From the NCBI RefSeq assembly GCF_006442545.2, contig NZ_CP083953.1, positions 1 to 64,000 of the forward strand: a DNA stretch of 64,000 nt. Direction: 5' to 3'. The position numbers were made by a program, and so were the translations under genes. A model generated the notes under the pieces. The model made no database searches. It saw only the letters and a list, made by a program, of their open reading frames with translations, and was not told the DNA's origin. This DNA comes from Mesorhizobium sp. B2-1-8. Its GTDB lineage: Bacteria > Pseudomonadota > Alphaproteobacteria > Rhizobiales > Rhizobiaceae. How positions within the stretch are numbered: position 1 is the first letter of the stretch; the number at the start of each line of letters is the position of its first letter. This document shows positions 42,738-51,783 of this stretch, in pieces.

Positions 42738-44132
42738 ATGAACATGGTCACCACGGACATCGGTGAGAAGCAGGTTTGCGATCTCGTTGTTCACAACGCA
42801 GTGCTTCTGACGGTCGATGAAGCGGACCGGGTTATCGCGAACGGCGCCATCGCGGTTCGTGACGGCGCGATTGCTGCCGTCGGCGCCGCTCACGACATCC
42901 TCGCCAGGTACAATCCCCGGCAGTTCCTCGATGCCGGCGGCGGTATTGTCCATCCAGGATTCATCGACGCTCACGTTCATATTTCCCAGTACACTTCTCG
43001 CAGCGTTCTCTCCTGCATGGAGGGAACCGGCGTGACGATGGGTGACTGGAAGAGCGCGCTTACGCCAGAAGATGAGCACGCCAGCGCAGCCCTGGCAGCC
43101 ATGGACTACCTCAAGAGCGGTTACACCGGTTTCGTCGACCCAGGGACGATCTTCTCGCCGGACGCAGTCGCGTCGGTGGCGGAAGAATTCGGTATTCGCA
43201 TATGGCTGACCGACCCTTATGTCGCTGACGCCGGCGTGGAGCTCAAGAAGCACTTTCCGGAACTTGTCAGCGATTCGTTTCTTGCCCGCTGGCCGAAAAA
43301 TCAGGAGGAAGCCTTTCGCCGCCTGGGCTCTCAACTTTTTCGGAACAAAGAGCGGAACAGTCTCGTGAGGGCCTTTATCGGTCTTTATGGCGAAGGCACG
43401 GATTCTGAAGAGCTGTTTCGCGCCGCCTTCGACCTCGCCCGCCAGCACGGCGTGCAGATGCAGGAGCATCTGGGCTACTCGCCCCTCCCATACCGTCAGC
43501 GGGAATCCGCATTTGGGGTAAGCATGATGCAGCACATGTCCGAAGAGGGCCTTCTCAACGGCCATGTCACCTTTGTGCACATGAACGCTGTCCACGGCGG
43601 CGACGTCCCGATCCTGGCGGCGCATGAGGTCGGCATCGTATGGTGCCCTTACGGGCAACTTCAAATGCTCGGCCGAGGCGGCGCCGAAGGCCGGATGGTG
43701 GAATTGCACCGCGCAGGCGTAAAGGTCGGCATCGCCAGCGACATTCCTCGCGCTGTCCATTTCAGCGGCCTCGGATCATTGGCCGCGGTCACTGCCGCGG
43801 CAACGGGCCTGGCTGCGTCGGGCCGCGAAATCCTGCGCATGCGCACGAGTGGATCCGCGGCCACGGTAGGCGCCGCCTCGGAGCTCGGCAGCCTCGAAGT
43901 CGGAAAGCGCGCCGATTTCGTGGTCCGCAGGCCAGACGTCTCCGAAAATCTAGGGCGCGATTACGCCCTGGAATTCGCGGTCATTGCCGATGCCAACAGT
44001 ATCGAGTTCGTTTTCGTCAACGGCGAATGCGTCGTAAGCCAGGGCGAGGTCCTGCGCGCCGACGATCATGCCGTGATTTCTCGCGCCCGGGATTCGGTGC
44101 GCGGACTTGCCGCCCGCATTGGCCTTGCCTAA
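42738..44132 (+). CDS. TRZ/ATZ-family amidohydrolase (copy A)
   Basis: Metal-dependent hydrolase or deaminase of 464 residues. Metal ligands: HPGFIDAHVHISQY (HxH, about 74-87), LQEHLGY-type MQEHLGYSP (His), VTFVHMNAV (His) and GIASDIPRA (Asp, about 336-344). It resembles the second amidohydrolase encoded head-on at 44141-45556 at roughly 60% identity by eye. The ATG at 42738 has GGAGAG upstream; a longer in-frame reading across the acetyltransferase gene is rejected. The two amidohydrolase genes end only 8 bases apart. The substrate is unknown. Confidence 0.88.
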   Translation: MNMVTTDIGEKQVCDLVVHNAVLLTVDEADRVIANGAIAVRDGAIAAVGAAHDILARYNPRQFLDAGGGIVHPGFIDAHVHISQYTSRSVLSCMEGTGVTMGDWKSALTPEDEHASAALAAMDYLKSGYTGFVDPGTIFSPDAVASVAEEFGIRIWLTDPYVADAGVELKKHFPELVSDSFLARWPKNQEEAFRRLGSQLFRNKERNSLVRAFIGLYGEGTDSEELFRAAFDLARQHGVQMQEHLGYSPLPYRQRESAFGVSMMQHMSEEGLLNGHVTFVHMNAVHGGDVPILAAHEVGIVWCPYGQLQMLGRGGAEGRMVELHRAGVKVGIASDIPRAVHFSGLGSLAAVTAAATGLAASGREILRMRTSGSAATVGAASELGSLEVGKRADFVVRRPDVSENLGRDYALEFAVIADANSIEFVFVNGECVVSQGEVLRADDHAVISRARDSVRGLAARIGLA

Positions 44133-44140
44133 CGAGCGCC

Positions 44141-45556
44141 TCAGGCGCGAACGCCAATTCGGGAAGCGAGCGATCGTGCCGATCGATGCGCGTCGGCGAC
44201 AATGGCGCCCGCGTCCAGATTGGCGACCTGCCCGCGGTCAACGACTTGGCGGCCGCCGACGAACACGGCTTCGACCGTGTCGCGACCGCCTATCACAGCC
44301 ATTTCAAGCGCTGGATCGAAGCCGAAATTGACGGACGTGGTGGGGCACCGGACGACGAAATCGGCGCGCTTGCCGAGCTCAAGGCTGCCCAGATCTCCCT
44401 CGGCGCCGACAGTTGCAGCGGCACCGTGGGTGCGCATCCGCAGGATTTCACGTGGCGTTGCCGGCCGTCCAGAAGCCGCGGCCGCGGACATCGCCAGCGT
44501 TCCGAGCGCGTCGAAATCCGCGACCCGGGGGATGTCGCTTGCAATGCCGACGGCCACGCCCGACCGCTGCAGTTCAACCATGCGCGCCTGTGCATCGGGT
44601 TGCCCGAGCATCTGCAACTGGCCCCATGGGCACCAGACAACGCGCACCCCATGCTTGGAGAGAAGGGAAACCTCGTCTTCGCGAACCAGGTTCATGTGGA
44701 CAAAAGTTACATGCGGAGCCAGGAAGCCGCGTTCCTCGAACCATTTCAGCAGCGGCCGCCTCAGCATTAGCTCCCGCTTGCGCTGAAAGGCGGGAAGGTA
44801 TCCAAGATGCTCTTGCAGCCGCACACCATGACCCTGGGCTAGGTCGAATGCGGCTTTGTAGAGTTCTGGCGAGTCGGTCGCCTCGCCGTAGAGACCCACA
44901 AAAGCCTTTACCAGGCTATCCGGATCTCTGTTTCGAAAAAGCTGCGACCCCAGTCTCTTCAGCGCTTCGTCCTGAGTTCTTGGCCAGCGCGCAAGAAAAT
45001 TCGGGCTGACCAGTTCAGGCAGATTTTCGGCCAGCGCCTCGGCACCGTCAGCGACATAGGGATCGGTGAGCCAGATGCGAATGCCAGCTTCGTCCGCGAC
45101 AGCCGCGACCGCGTCCGGCGAAAAGATGGTGCCGGGATCGACAAAACCGGTGTACCCGCATTTCAGGTAGTCGAGAGTGGCGAGACGTGCGCTCGCATAC
45201 TCATCTTCCGGCGTCAGCTCGCCTTTCCAGTGCCCCATGGTAACGGAGGTCCCCTCCATCAAGGGCAGCACGCTGCGCGCCGAGTATTGAGAGATATGGA
45301 CATGGGCGTCGATGAAGCCGGGATGGACCACCCCACCGTTCGCGTCGAACAGCGTATCCGAGGTGTAGCGGGCGAATATCCGCTCTCGGGCGCCAAGCGC
45401 GGCAATGCGCCCGTCTCGCACGGCAAACGCGCCGTGGGCAACAACGCGATCATGCGCATCGATCGTGAGGATCGTGGCATTGTGGACAATGAGATCACAG
45501 CGTTGTGGTTGCCCTGACTCGGACGGTTCTTTGAAGGTGGTGGTTGAGATAGGCAT
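44141..45556 (-). CDS. TRZ/ATZ-family amidohydrolase (copy B)
   Basis: Paralogue of the enzyme encoded head-on upstream, 471 residues. It retains all metal ligands: HPGFIDAHVHISQYSARS, LQEHLGYLP, VTFVHMNLV and GIASDIPRV. It differs most in the N-terminal 20 residues and around 260-275. The ATG at 45556 (MPISTTTFKEPSE) follows CGGAACC; a longer reading to 45646 overlaps the SDR gene. It is the last gene of the - strand block with an SDR, a ThDP enzyme and an aminotransferase. It may act on the same scaffold as copy A. Confidence 0.88.
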   Translation of the reverse strand: MPISTTTFKEPSESGQPQRCDLIVHNATILTIDAHDRVVAHGAFAVRDGRIAALGARERIFARYTSDTLFDANGGVVHPGFIDAHVHISQYSARSVLPLMEGTSVTMGHWKGELTPEDEYASARLATLDYLKCGYTGFVDPGTIFSPDAVAAVADEAGIRIWLTDPYVADGAEALAENLPELVSPNFLARWPRTQDEALKRLGSQLFRNRDPDSLVKAFVGLYGEATDSPELYKAAFDLAQGHGVRLQEHLGYLPAFQRKRELMLRRPLLKWFEERGFLAPHVTFVHMNLVREDEVSLLSKHGVRVVWCPWGQLQMLGQPDAQARMVELQRSGVAVGIASDIPRVADFDALGTLAMSAAAASGRPATPREILRMRTHGAAATVGAEGDLGSLELGKRADFVVRCPTTSVNFGFDPALEMAVIGGRDTVEAVFVGGRQVVDRGQVANLDAGAIVADAHRSARSLASRIGVRA

Positions 45557-45599
45557 GATACGGTTCCGAGATAGGTTGTGTCGAAGGCGCCTAAAGGAC

Positions 45600-46379
45600 T
45601 TACGGCGGCGTGAATTCACCGCCGTTGAGGTCGAGCACCGCGCCATTCACGAAGTCGGCGTCCGGCGCCACTAGGAACGCGACGGCGCGAGCAACGTCCT
45701 CTGGCCGACCTAGACGGCCAATGGGTATGCGCGCCAGCGATTCCTTGTTGATGGGCGACTCCGTGGGACCCGCCATATCGGTGACGATGCGACCGGGCGT
45801 AATCGTGTTGGCCGTGATGCCAAATTGCGAGTATTCGCTCACGATAGAGCGCGCCAGGCCGACAAGGCCGCTTTTGGATGCCGTGTAGGCGGCGCCGGCG
45901 ATCCGCGGCATCGTTCGACCGGCGAGCGAACCGATGAAGACGATGCGCCCGTATCGACGCTCGGCCATGGTAGGCAGCACGCATTGGCAGCAAACCAGCG
46001 CACCGGTCAGATTGATCGCCAAGACTTCGTGCCATTCAGCGAGGTCGATTTCCTCGATGGGAACGCGCCCGCCATTGCGTTTCGGGGAGTATCCGGCATT
46101 GCAGACGAGGACCGCCGGCCCCGGCCAATCCGCTTTGAGATCTGTGAAGAATCCACGCACAGCCTCCGGATCGCGTAGATCGACAACCGCGGATCGTACG
46201 CGCTCGTTCCCATAAGAACCGGCCAAGGCGCGGGTGGATGTCGCAACGCGTTCCGGCTGCTGACTGAAGAAGGCCACACGGTAGCCGGCCCGCAGGAGGG
46301 CATCGGCGCTTGCAAAGCCTATGCCGCTTGAGGCGCCGGTGATGACAGCAACCGGTATCTCGTCGCCGAGCTCCACCAT
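45600..46379 (-). CDS. Short-chain dehydrogenase/reductase (SDR)
   Basis: A 259-residue NAD(P)-dependent oxidoreductase. The Rossmann motif ITGASSGIGFAS is at about 13-24, VCNAGYSPKR near 93-102, the catalytic Ser in FIGSLAG (about 147), and Tyr and Lys in YTASKSG (about 159-165), followed by TPGRIVTDM. The start overlaps the ThDP enzyme's stop by one base. It might reduce or oxidise the keto product made by that enzyme. Confidence 0.88.
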   Translation of the reverse strand: MVELGDEIPVAVITGASSGIGFASADALLRAGYRVAFFSQQPERVATSTRALAGSYGNERVRSAVVDLRDPEAVRGFFTDLKADWPGPAVLVCNAGYSPKRNGGRVPIEEIDLAEWHEVLAINLTGALVCCQCVLPTMAERRYGRIVFIGSLAGRTMPRIAGAAYTASKSGLVGLARSIVSEYSQFGITANTITPGRIVTDMAGPTESPINKESLARIPIGRLGRPEDVARAVAFLVAPDADFVNGAVLDLNGGEFTPP

Positions 46380-48121
46380 CAGACCTCCTCCATGAGAGAG
46401 CGAGACGGTTGAGACCGGTCGAGCGTTCCGTCAAAGAGAGACAACGGCGGATGGGCATCGGGGTCCGTGACGATGTCGATCAACCAGGGTCCGTCTTCAG
46501 AAAGTGCGCGTCGAAGCGCGGGGAGAATGTCCTCATGATGCTCGACTTTTATGGCGTTGCAGCCACATGCGCTGGCAATCGCGGCATGGTCGACCGGTGC
46601 GAAGTGGCAAGCGCTGGTGTATTGGCCAAATTTCACGGTTTCGGCATCCTTCTGATAGCCGAGGACGCCGTTGTTAAGGACGATGACAGTGAGGTCGATG
46701 CCAAGGCGTACCATTGTTTCAAGCTCCGCCCAGGAGTGGGCAAATCCGCCATCGCCGACCAAGGCGATAACGGGCGCGTCGAAGTCAGCGAGTTTTGCGC
46801 CAATGGCCATGGGCAGCCCCCAGCCAAGACCGGCGAGGCCACGCGGCGTGAGGAACCGCTGACCGGCTTTCAAGGCGGTGAGTTGGCCGACCACCCACAT
46901 CGAAGAATAGCTGGCATCCGCCACCACCGTCGTCTGGGGCGTAAGGCAGCTCTGGAGCTCCATCATGATGCGCTCAGGGCGAAGCAGCGCAGCGTTGCGC
47001 GCCAAAATCGCGCCGCGATCTGCTTCAAACGCAGCACGCACTTGCGCGATTTTTCCCTCCAGTTGATCGCGTCCCGCCAGGCGATGCGAAAGGTCACGGC
47101 AATTGAGCATCTCCGACAGGGCTACCAGCGTCTCCGCCGCATCGCCGACGAGACGGAGCGCCTCGTAGTTACGACCGATCTCGACTGGATCGACATCCAA
47201 ATGAATGATGCGGGCGGAGCGGGGAATCGAGCGCCAGCTGTCAGTTCCGTTCTGATTGGTGCGCGTCCCGACAAGCAGGATCACATCCGCCTCTTCTAGA
47301 AACCGTCTCGAATGGCGCCCCAATGATCCTGGCCCGTTGAGCGGGCCAAGCACGCCCAGCGAAAGTGGGTGGGTTTCATCCACGGCCCCCTTGCCCATGG
47401 GGGTCGTCATCACGGGCAAGTGTGCCAAGTCCTGCAGGCGAGCAAGCGCCTGCGGAGCACCGGTCGTCAGGGCCCCGCCGCCGGCCATGACGACAGGCTG
47501 GCGCGCCCCTGCCAGCAGTTCCACTGCCGCAGAAATGGCTGCATCGCCTGGGCGCGATCTGTCGATTGGCCATGAGCCGAGCGCCGCCAGGCGCGGATGC
47601 CCAGTTTCGGGCGCAATCTCCCGCAACAAATCCGCGGGCAGCAACAACACTGCTGGACCAGGCCGACCACTGCCCGCCGCTGCGAAGGCGGCATCGACAT
47701 AGTCATCCACGCGGTCCGCAGTAATGATGCGCCTGACCCATTTGGCACAGGCCTGGAACAGGGCTATGTGATCGAGTTCCTGAAAAGCGTTGCGATCGAG
47801 ATAGGGGCGCTCCACCTCCTGGACGAGCGCCACGATTGGCACGCTTGCCTTCAGCGCTTCGGCGAGTGGCGGAACCAGCAACGTAGCCGCCGGGCCGTTC
47901 TGGGCTGCAACCACGGAAATGCGGCCGGATCGTCGGGCATATCCATCGGCCATTGCGCCGCCCATATTCTCTTGGCGGTAGGCGATCTGGCGAATGCCAA
48001 CCGCCTCGGCCGCGAGGATGACCGCCGACGGAAGACTTTGCGCGAAAATGAGCTCAACGCCGTGGCGTTTTAAGGCCTTGGCGATACGCATGGCGACGGT
48101 TTCGGCACAAGGCGTGGACAT
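46379..48121 (-). CDS. Thiamine diphosphate enzyme, acetolactate synthase-like
   Basis: A 580-residue ThDP enzyme that would decarboxylate a 2-keto acid and transfer the two-carbon unit, or a related reaction. The catalytic Glu is in YRQENMGGAMADGYAR (about residue 51), and the ThDP/Mg motif is GDGGFAHSWAELETMV up to the VLNN end (about 463-492). The central FAD-like domain is present. It differs from biosynthetic IlvB in lacking a partner small subunit nearby. It overlaps the SDR and the aminotransferase genes by one base each, so all are co-translated. It could make or cleave a carbon-carbon bond in the substrate of the two-block system. Confidence 0.88.
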   Translation of the reverse strand: MSTPCAETVAMRIAKALKRHGVELIFAQSLPSAVILAAEAVGIRQIAYRQENMGGAMADGYARRSGRISVVAAQNGPAATLLVPPLAEALKASVPIVALVQEVERPYLDRNAFQELDHIALFQACAKWVRRIITADRVDDYVDAAFAAAGSGRPGPAVLLLPADLLREIAPETGHPRLAALGSWPIDRSRPGDAAISAAVELLAGARQPVVMAGGGALTTGAPQALARLQDLAHLPVMTTPMGKGAVDETHPLSLGVLGPLNGPGSLGRHSRRFLEEADVILLVGTRTNQNGTDSWRSIPRSARIIHLDVDPVEIGRNYEALRLVGDAAETLVALSEMLNCRDLSHRLAGRDQLEGKIAQVRAAFEADRGAILARNAALLRPERIMMELQSCLTPQTTVVADASYSSMWVVGQLTALKAGQRFLTPRGLAGLGWGLPMAIGAKLADFDAPVIALVGDGGFAHSWAELETMVRLGIDLTVIVLNNGVLGYQKDAETVKFGQYTSACHFAPVDHAAIASACGCNAIKVEHHEDILPALRRALSEDGPWLIDIVTDPDAHPPLSLFDGTLDRSQPSRSLMEEV

Positions 48122-49491
48122 TACGATATCTCCTCAAGGAGCGCGGAATTTTCGGCAAGGAATGTTTCAAGGGCGTCGGCGATCGCATCGACCTCCGCTT
48201 CGCCCATGGACGTCGAAAGACAGGCCGCCGCGCCAACTGGCAGAACGATGCCGTTTGCCGCGAAAAATCGCGACATCTCTTTCATGACCTTGGCTTCGGC
48301 AGGGCTCAAATGCGCTTCCCGGAATTCGCGCGGAGGCGTCGGCTTCGGGTGAAGGCGGAAGAGCGAAGCCGCCCCGGTAATGCTAAGCGGCGCATTTGCC
48401 CGTGCAATGGCGTCCACCAAACGGCTGCGCAGTCCGTCACCCAACCGTTCAAGCCGGGCGAAGGCAATCTGATCGAGGGCCTCCATCGCGGCGTGGCCAG
48501 CCACCATCGAGATCGGGTTCGCGGAAAATGTCCCCCCTTGCGGAAGCAACGGGCGGCCGCGGCTGCCGTCGAACACGCTCATGACGTCGCCCAGACCACC
48601 AATCGCTCCAATCGGGAAGCCGCCTCCGATAATCTTACCCAAGGCGAACAGGTCCGGCTGAAGGCCATAGCGCGCCGCTGCGCCGCGATAGTCCTGACGA
48701 AAATTGAGGACCTCATCGCTGATAATGAGAATCCCGTGCTCGCGTGCCATTTCCTGGAGCGCGGAAACGAATTCCGGTGCGGGAGCGATCAGCCCGGCAC
48801 GGCTCGGCATCGGATCGATCAGCACGGCGGCGATGTCACTGCCGTGCCGGGACAGCAACTGACGCGCTCCAGCTGGATCGTTGAACCGAAGCACCACCAC
48901 ATCGTCGAGCACCGAAGCCGGCATGCCGCGGTAATAAGGCGTCGCCGCCGGGCGATCTGGGGGTCCCCAGTTATCCGGCACGCTTGCCTGAGCGACCTCC
49001 ACCCAATCATAGGCACCGTGATAGGCGCCTTCGATCTTGGCGATCCGGGATCGTCCGGTGAACGCGCGGGCTGCCTTGATGGCGAACATGACGGCTTCCG
49101 TGCCTGTATTGACGAAGCGGATGCGCTCGAGCCGAGGCACGCGGGTGCATAATAGGGAGGCGAGCTCGACTTCCGCCTCCGTAGGGTTGGCAAAGCAGGT
49201 GCCGTTCCTCATTTGGCTTTCGACGGCTGCGCGCACCGGTTCAAAACCATGCCCGTGAATGAGCGTGGTGAAGTTCAGATTGAGGTCAAGGAAGCGTCTT
49301 CCGTCGACATCGGTCAGATAGGCTCCCTCTGCGCGGGCAATGTAGCGGGGCACCGGATCCCGTTCGATGGTGACGCGTGTCGTGCCATCCGGGAAGACGG
49401 CATGAGCGCGTTCAAACAACGCATGTGAAAGCGGTCCAGGTGGGAACGCGGCTGCTTGCGTCGTTTGTGAACTGGCCGGAACAGGGATCAC
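48121..49491 (-). CDS. Class III aminotransferase, glutamate-1-semialdehyde aminomutase-like (copy B)
   Basis: A 456-residue PLP enzyme in the same family as the one at 39839-41176. It has FVNTGTEAVMFAIKAARAF, IEGAYHGAYDW, LIISDEVLNFR and the PLP lysine in LGKIIGGGFPIGAIGG. The GTG start at 49491 has GGAGGCGAG close upstream. The C-terminal part differs from copy A (FREAHLSPAEAKVMKEMSR). It is the first gene of the - strand block. Presence of two family members on facing strands suggests reactions on the same or related amino-keto compound. Confidence 0.88.
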   Translation of the reverse strand: MIPVPASSQTTQAAAFPPGPLSHALFERAHAVFPDGTTRVTIERDPVPRYIARAEGAYLTDVDGRRFLDLNLNFTTLIHGHGFEPVRAAVESQMRNGTCFANPTEAEVELASLLCTRVPRLERIRFVNTGTEAVMFAIKAARAFTGRSRIAKIEGAYHGAYDWVEVAQASVPDNWGPPDRPAATPYYRGMPASVLDDVVVLRFNDPAGARQLLSRHGSDIAAVLIDPMPSRAGLIAPAPEFVSALQEMAREHGILIISDEVLNFRQDYRGAAARYGLQPDLFALGKIIGGGFPIGAIGGLGDVMSVFDGSRGRPLLPQGGTFSANPISMVAGHAAMEALDQIAFARLERLGDGLRSRLVDAIARANAPLSITGAASLFRLHPKPTPPREFREAHLSPAEAKVMKEMSRFFAANGIVLPVGAAACLSTSMGEAEVDAIADALETFLAENSALLEEIS

Positions 49492-49587
49492 ACCTCGCCT
49501 CCATGAGCGGTCGCGGCATCGAACAATGCGACCTTAGGAACATGGGGTGAGGAAAAACAGATTTTGAAATTTGATGCAACAAAAAAA

Positions 49588-50331
49588 TTAGGAGATCGAT
49601 CCTCCATCCTGCTCCCCGACAGCAGCGAGTTGCGAGGATAAGCGCCGGTAGCCGCTGCGGATGTCGTTTTCGATTGCCGCTCGCACCGCCGCGGGATCGC
49701 GGTCATGCAATCCTCGCAAAGCCCACAAATGGTTGGAAACGCCGGTGCGCGACTGCGCGAACTCCGGATAGAGGCCGTTGAACGCCGGCCCCATGCGAAG
49801 CCATAACGATTCAATGATGGTAACGAGCCGACGCATGCCGGAGCGGCGATAGATCAGGAAGTGAAAATCCTTATTGGCATCGAGAACTTCAGTGTATCGC
49901 CCCTCGTCCAGACCACGATTGATGCGCTCCTGTAGGTTTTCCAATTCATGGATCTCCGCCTCGGTCACGTGGTTGGAGGCCTGCTCGGCCGCCAGGCCCT
50001 CCAGGGAAAGGCGAATTGCCGTGATCTCGTCGAGGTCTGGAAGGCTCAGATAAGGCACGATGACGGTTTTAGGGCCGGCGTTGATGAGCCCTCCTTCGCC
50101 GATCAGTCTGGTGATTGCATCACGCGCCGGGGTGGTGCTGACCCCGAGGACTTGGGCGACCGAACGAAGCGTAAGCTTGGTGCCTGGCTGCATCGCTCCT
50201 CGAATGAGCGAGTCTTTCAAAGTCGCGTAGGCGCTCTCGCCAAGGCTGCTGTGCCGATCAATCGGCGCAAGATCGCCCAGAAGCGTTTCCTTGCCTTTTT
50301 TTGGCGCAGCAAACATCGGTGAACCATCCAT
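49588..50331 (-). CDS. GntR-family regulator with FCD ligand domain
   Basis: Transcription factor that should sense a small acid or amino compound. From the ATG at 50331 it has 247 residues. The winged helix contains ESAYATLKDSLIRGAMQPGT and VAQVLGVSTTPARDAITRL; the FCD domain follows with the metal/ligand positions in the ANKDFHFLIY and SNHLWALRGLHDRD segments. Starts at 50316 or further upstream are possible; no strong ribosome site decides. It diverges from the importer genes and is next to the aminotransferase B block, so it probably controls both. Confidence 0.85.
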   Translation of the reverse strand: MDGSPMFAAPKKGKETLLGDLAPIDRHSSLGESAYATLKDSLIRGAMQPGTKLTLRSVAQVLGVSTTPARDAITRLIGEGGLINAGPKTVIVPYLSLPDLDEITAIRLSLEGLAAEQASNHVTEAEIHELENLQERINRGLDEGRYTEVLDANKDFHFLIYRRSGMRRLVTIIESLWLRMGPAFNGLYPEFAQSRTGVSNHLWALRGLHDRDPAAVRAAIENDIRSGYRRLSSQLAAVGEQDGGSIS

Positions 50332-50452
50332 CCTGTCATGCGTGCGATCGGGAAGCTGATGAGCCCCCGCCCGATTCGCTGTGAAATCGCGGCTAAACCC
50401 TAGTCTTGGGGCGTGCCCTGCGCCAGAGGGCGACAACGAGGGTTTCGGCGGC

Positions 50453-50480
50453 TTGACAGATGTATGAACCGTTTGTTACA
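50453..50480 (+). promoter_or_regulatory. Importer promoter -35 with GntR-type operator
   Basis: A consensus TTGACA is at 50453-50458. Immediately behind it, 50461-50480 is an imperfect 20-base palindrome TGTATGAACCGTTTGTTACA, in which 14 of 20 bases are symmetric, including TGTA/TACA ends and an AAnCGnTT centre. It overlaps the expected RNA polymerase region about 65 bases before the binding-protein start. An operator for the divergent GntR protein is a reasonable inference. Confidence 0.45.
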
Positions 50481-50542
50481 CCAAATTTCATATTTTAAAA
50501 AGGACGACATATTCAGGCACGCAGCAACGGGAGGATGGACAA

Positions 50543-51688
50543 ATGGGCAAATTGCAAATCGAGGGGGCGCCGATAGACAGGCGCAAAATGCTTAGCCTGG
50601 CCGCTGAGGCGGTGGCGGCCGCGAGCGTTGGCCTGACATTGCCCGAGCTTGTCATGGCTGCCCCTGTGGATGAACTCGTCGAACGCGCACGCCAGGCTGG
50701 CGAGCGACAGGTGGTGGTGGCCGGCGGCACCGGCGCCTATGGGGATCTTGTCAAGAAACACTTCTATCTACCGTTCACGGAAGCCACGGGCATAGAGGTG
50801 GTCGCCACCGGCGGCGGCTATGGCGAGAAGCTCGCCAAGCTAAAGGCGATGGCATCGGTTGGAAAGGTCGAATGGGACGTCATTACCCTTTCGGTCGACT
50901 CGCTCGCCCCAGACGTCACGAACCTGCTTCGCGACCTTGGTGATTGCGCCGACTTGCCAGACGTTGTCAGCCAGGGTGTCGACGGTTCGTGTCTGCGTGA
51001 GGGCGTGATGTTTGATATCGGAGGCGGCGTCCTTGCTTTCGACAAACGCAGCTTTCCCGAAGGCCAGGCACAGCCGGCAAGCTGGGCGGATTTTTGGGAT
51101 GTGAAGGCCTTCCCTGGACCGAGGGCGTTGCCGAACATCGGCAATCCGTGGTGGTCATTGATTGCGGCGCTTGAGGCGGATGGCGTGAGCCGAGATGCGC
51201 TGTTCCCGCTGGACATCAATCGCGCCTTTCGCAAGCTGGACGAGATCAAGCCGCACGTCACTGTATGGTGGAAGAGTGGCGACCAGAGCCAGCAGATCTT
51301 TCGCACGCGCGAAGTGGCGATGGCTATGCTGTTTTCGGGCCGCGCTTTCCGGCTGCGCAGCGAGGGAATTCCGCTCGGCATCAGCTGGAACGGTGCGCCT
51401 CTGGACGCGGCGTTTTGGGCCGTGACCAGAGCGGCTCAGCATCCAAACGCCGCGCTTGCGCTGCTCGATTTCATCTACACGCGACCGAAGGCGCATGCCG
51501 AATTCGCGGCGGAGTCTTTCGGCTCGACGGCGCAGCGCGGAGCCCTCGATTTCCTGCCAGCGGACGCCAAGCTTTCAAGCGTGCTGGAGCCAGCCAACTG
51601 GTCAAACATCGTTCGTGTCGACCGCGGATGGCTTGCCGCAAACCGCGAGAAGGTCTTGCAGCGCTGGAGCACGTGGATCGCGAGCTGA
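50543..51688 (+). CDS. ABC transporter substrate-binding protein, polyamine type (PotD/family 1)
   Basis: Binding protein of 381 residues for a small, probably cationic or amino compound. The N-terminus has a Tat-like RRKMLSLAAEAVAAA (residues 13-27). The mature part follows the PotD/AfuA pattern, including FTEATGIEVVATGGGYGEKL near 79-98, SWADFWDVKAFPGPRAL and WWKSGDQSQQIF. GGAGG lies upstream of the ATG at 50543. It opens an operon with ATPase, two permeases and the M81 hydrolase. Confidence 0.9.
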   Translation: MGKLQIEGAPIDRRKMLSLAAEAVAAASVGLTLPELVMAAPVDELVERARQAGERQVVVAGGTGAYGDLVKKHFYLPFTEATGIEVVATGGGYGEKLAKLKAMASVGKVEWDVITLSVDSLAPDVTNLLRDLGDCADLPDVVSQGVDGSCLREGVMFDIGGGVLAFDKRSFPEGQAQPASWADFWDVKAFPGPRALPNIGNPWWSLIAALEADGVSRDALFPLDINRAFRKLDEIKPHVTVWWKSGDQSQQIFRTREVAMAMLFSGRAFRLRSEGIPLGISWNGAPLDAAFWAVTRAAQHPNAALALLDFIYTRPKAHAEFAAESFGSTAQRGALDFLPADAKLSSVLEPANWSNIVRVDRGWLAANREKVLQRWSTWIAS

Positions 51689-51783
51689 ACTGATTTCTGA
51701 ATGCCAGGACTGCCGGAACCTTCGGGCTTGGCGATCCTGAGATGTTGTCCCTGAACTTTGGACTTTTTGGAGGTAGCCGAGCA

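Noticed and set aside
44130..44148. Short palindrome between the converging amidohydrolase genes as a bidirectional terminator
   Set aside because: The GCGCCT/AGGCGC arms have almost no loop and no T-run, so a terminator is not supported.
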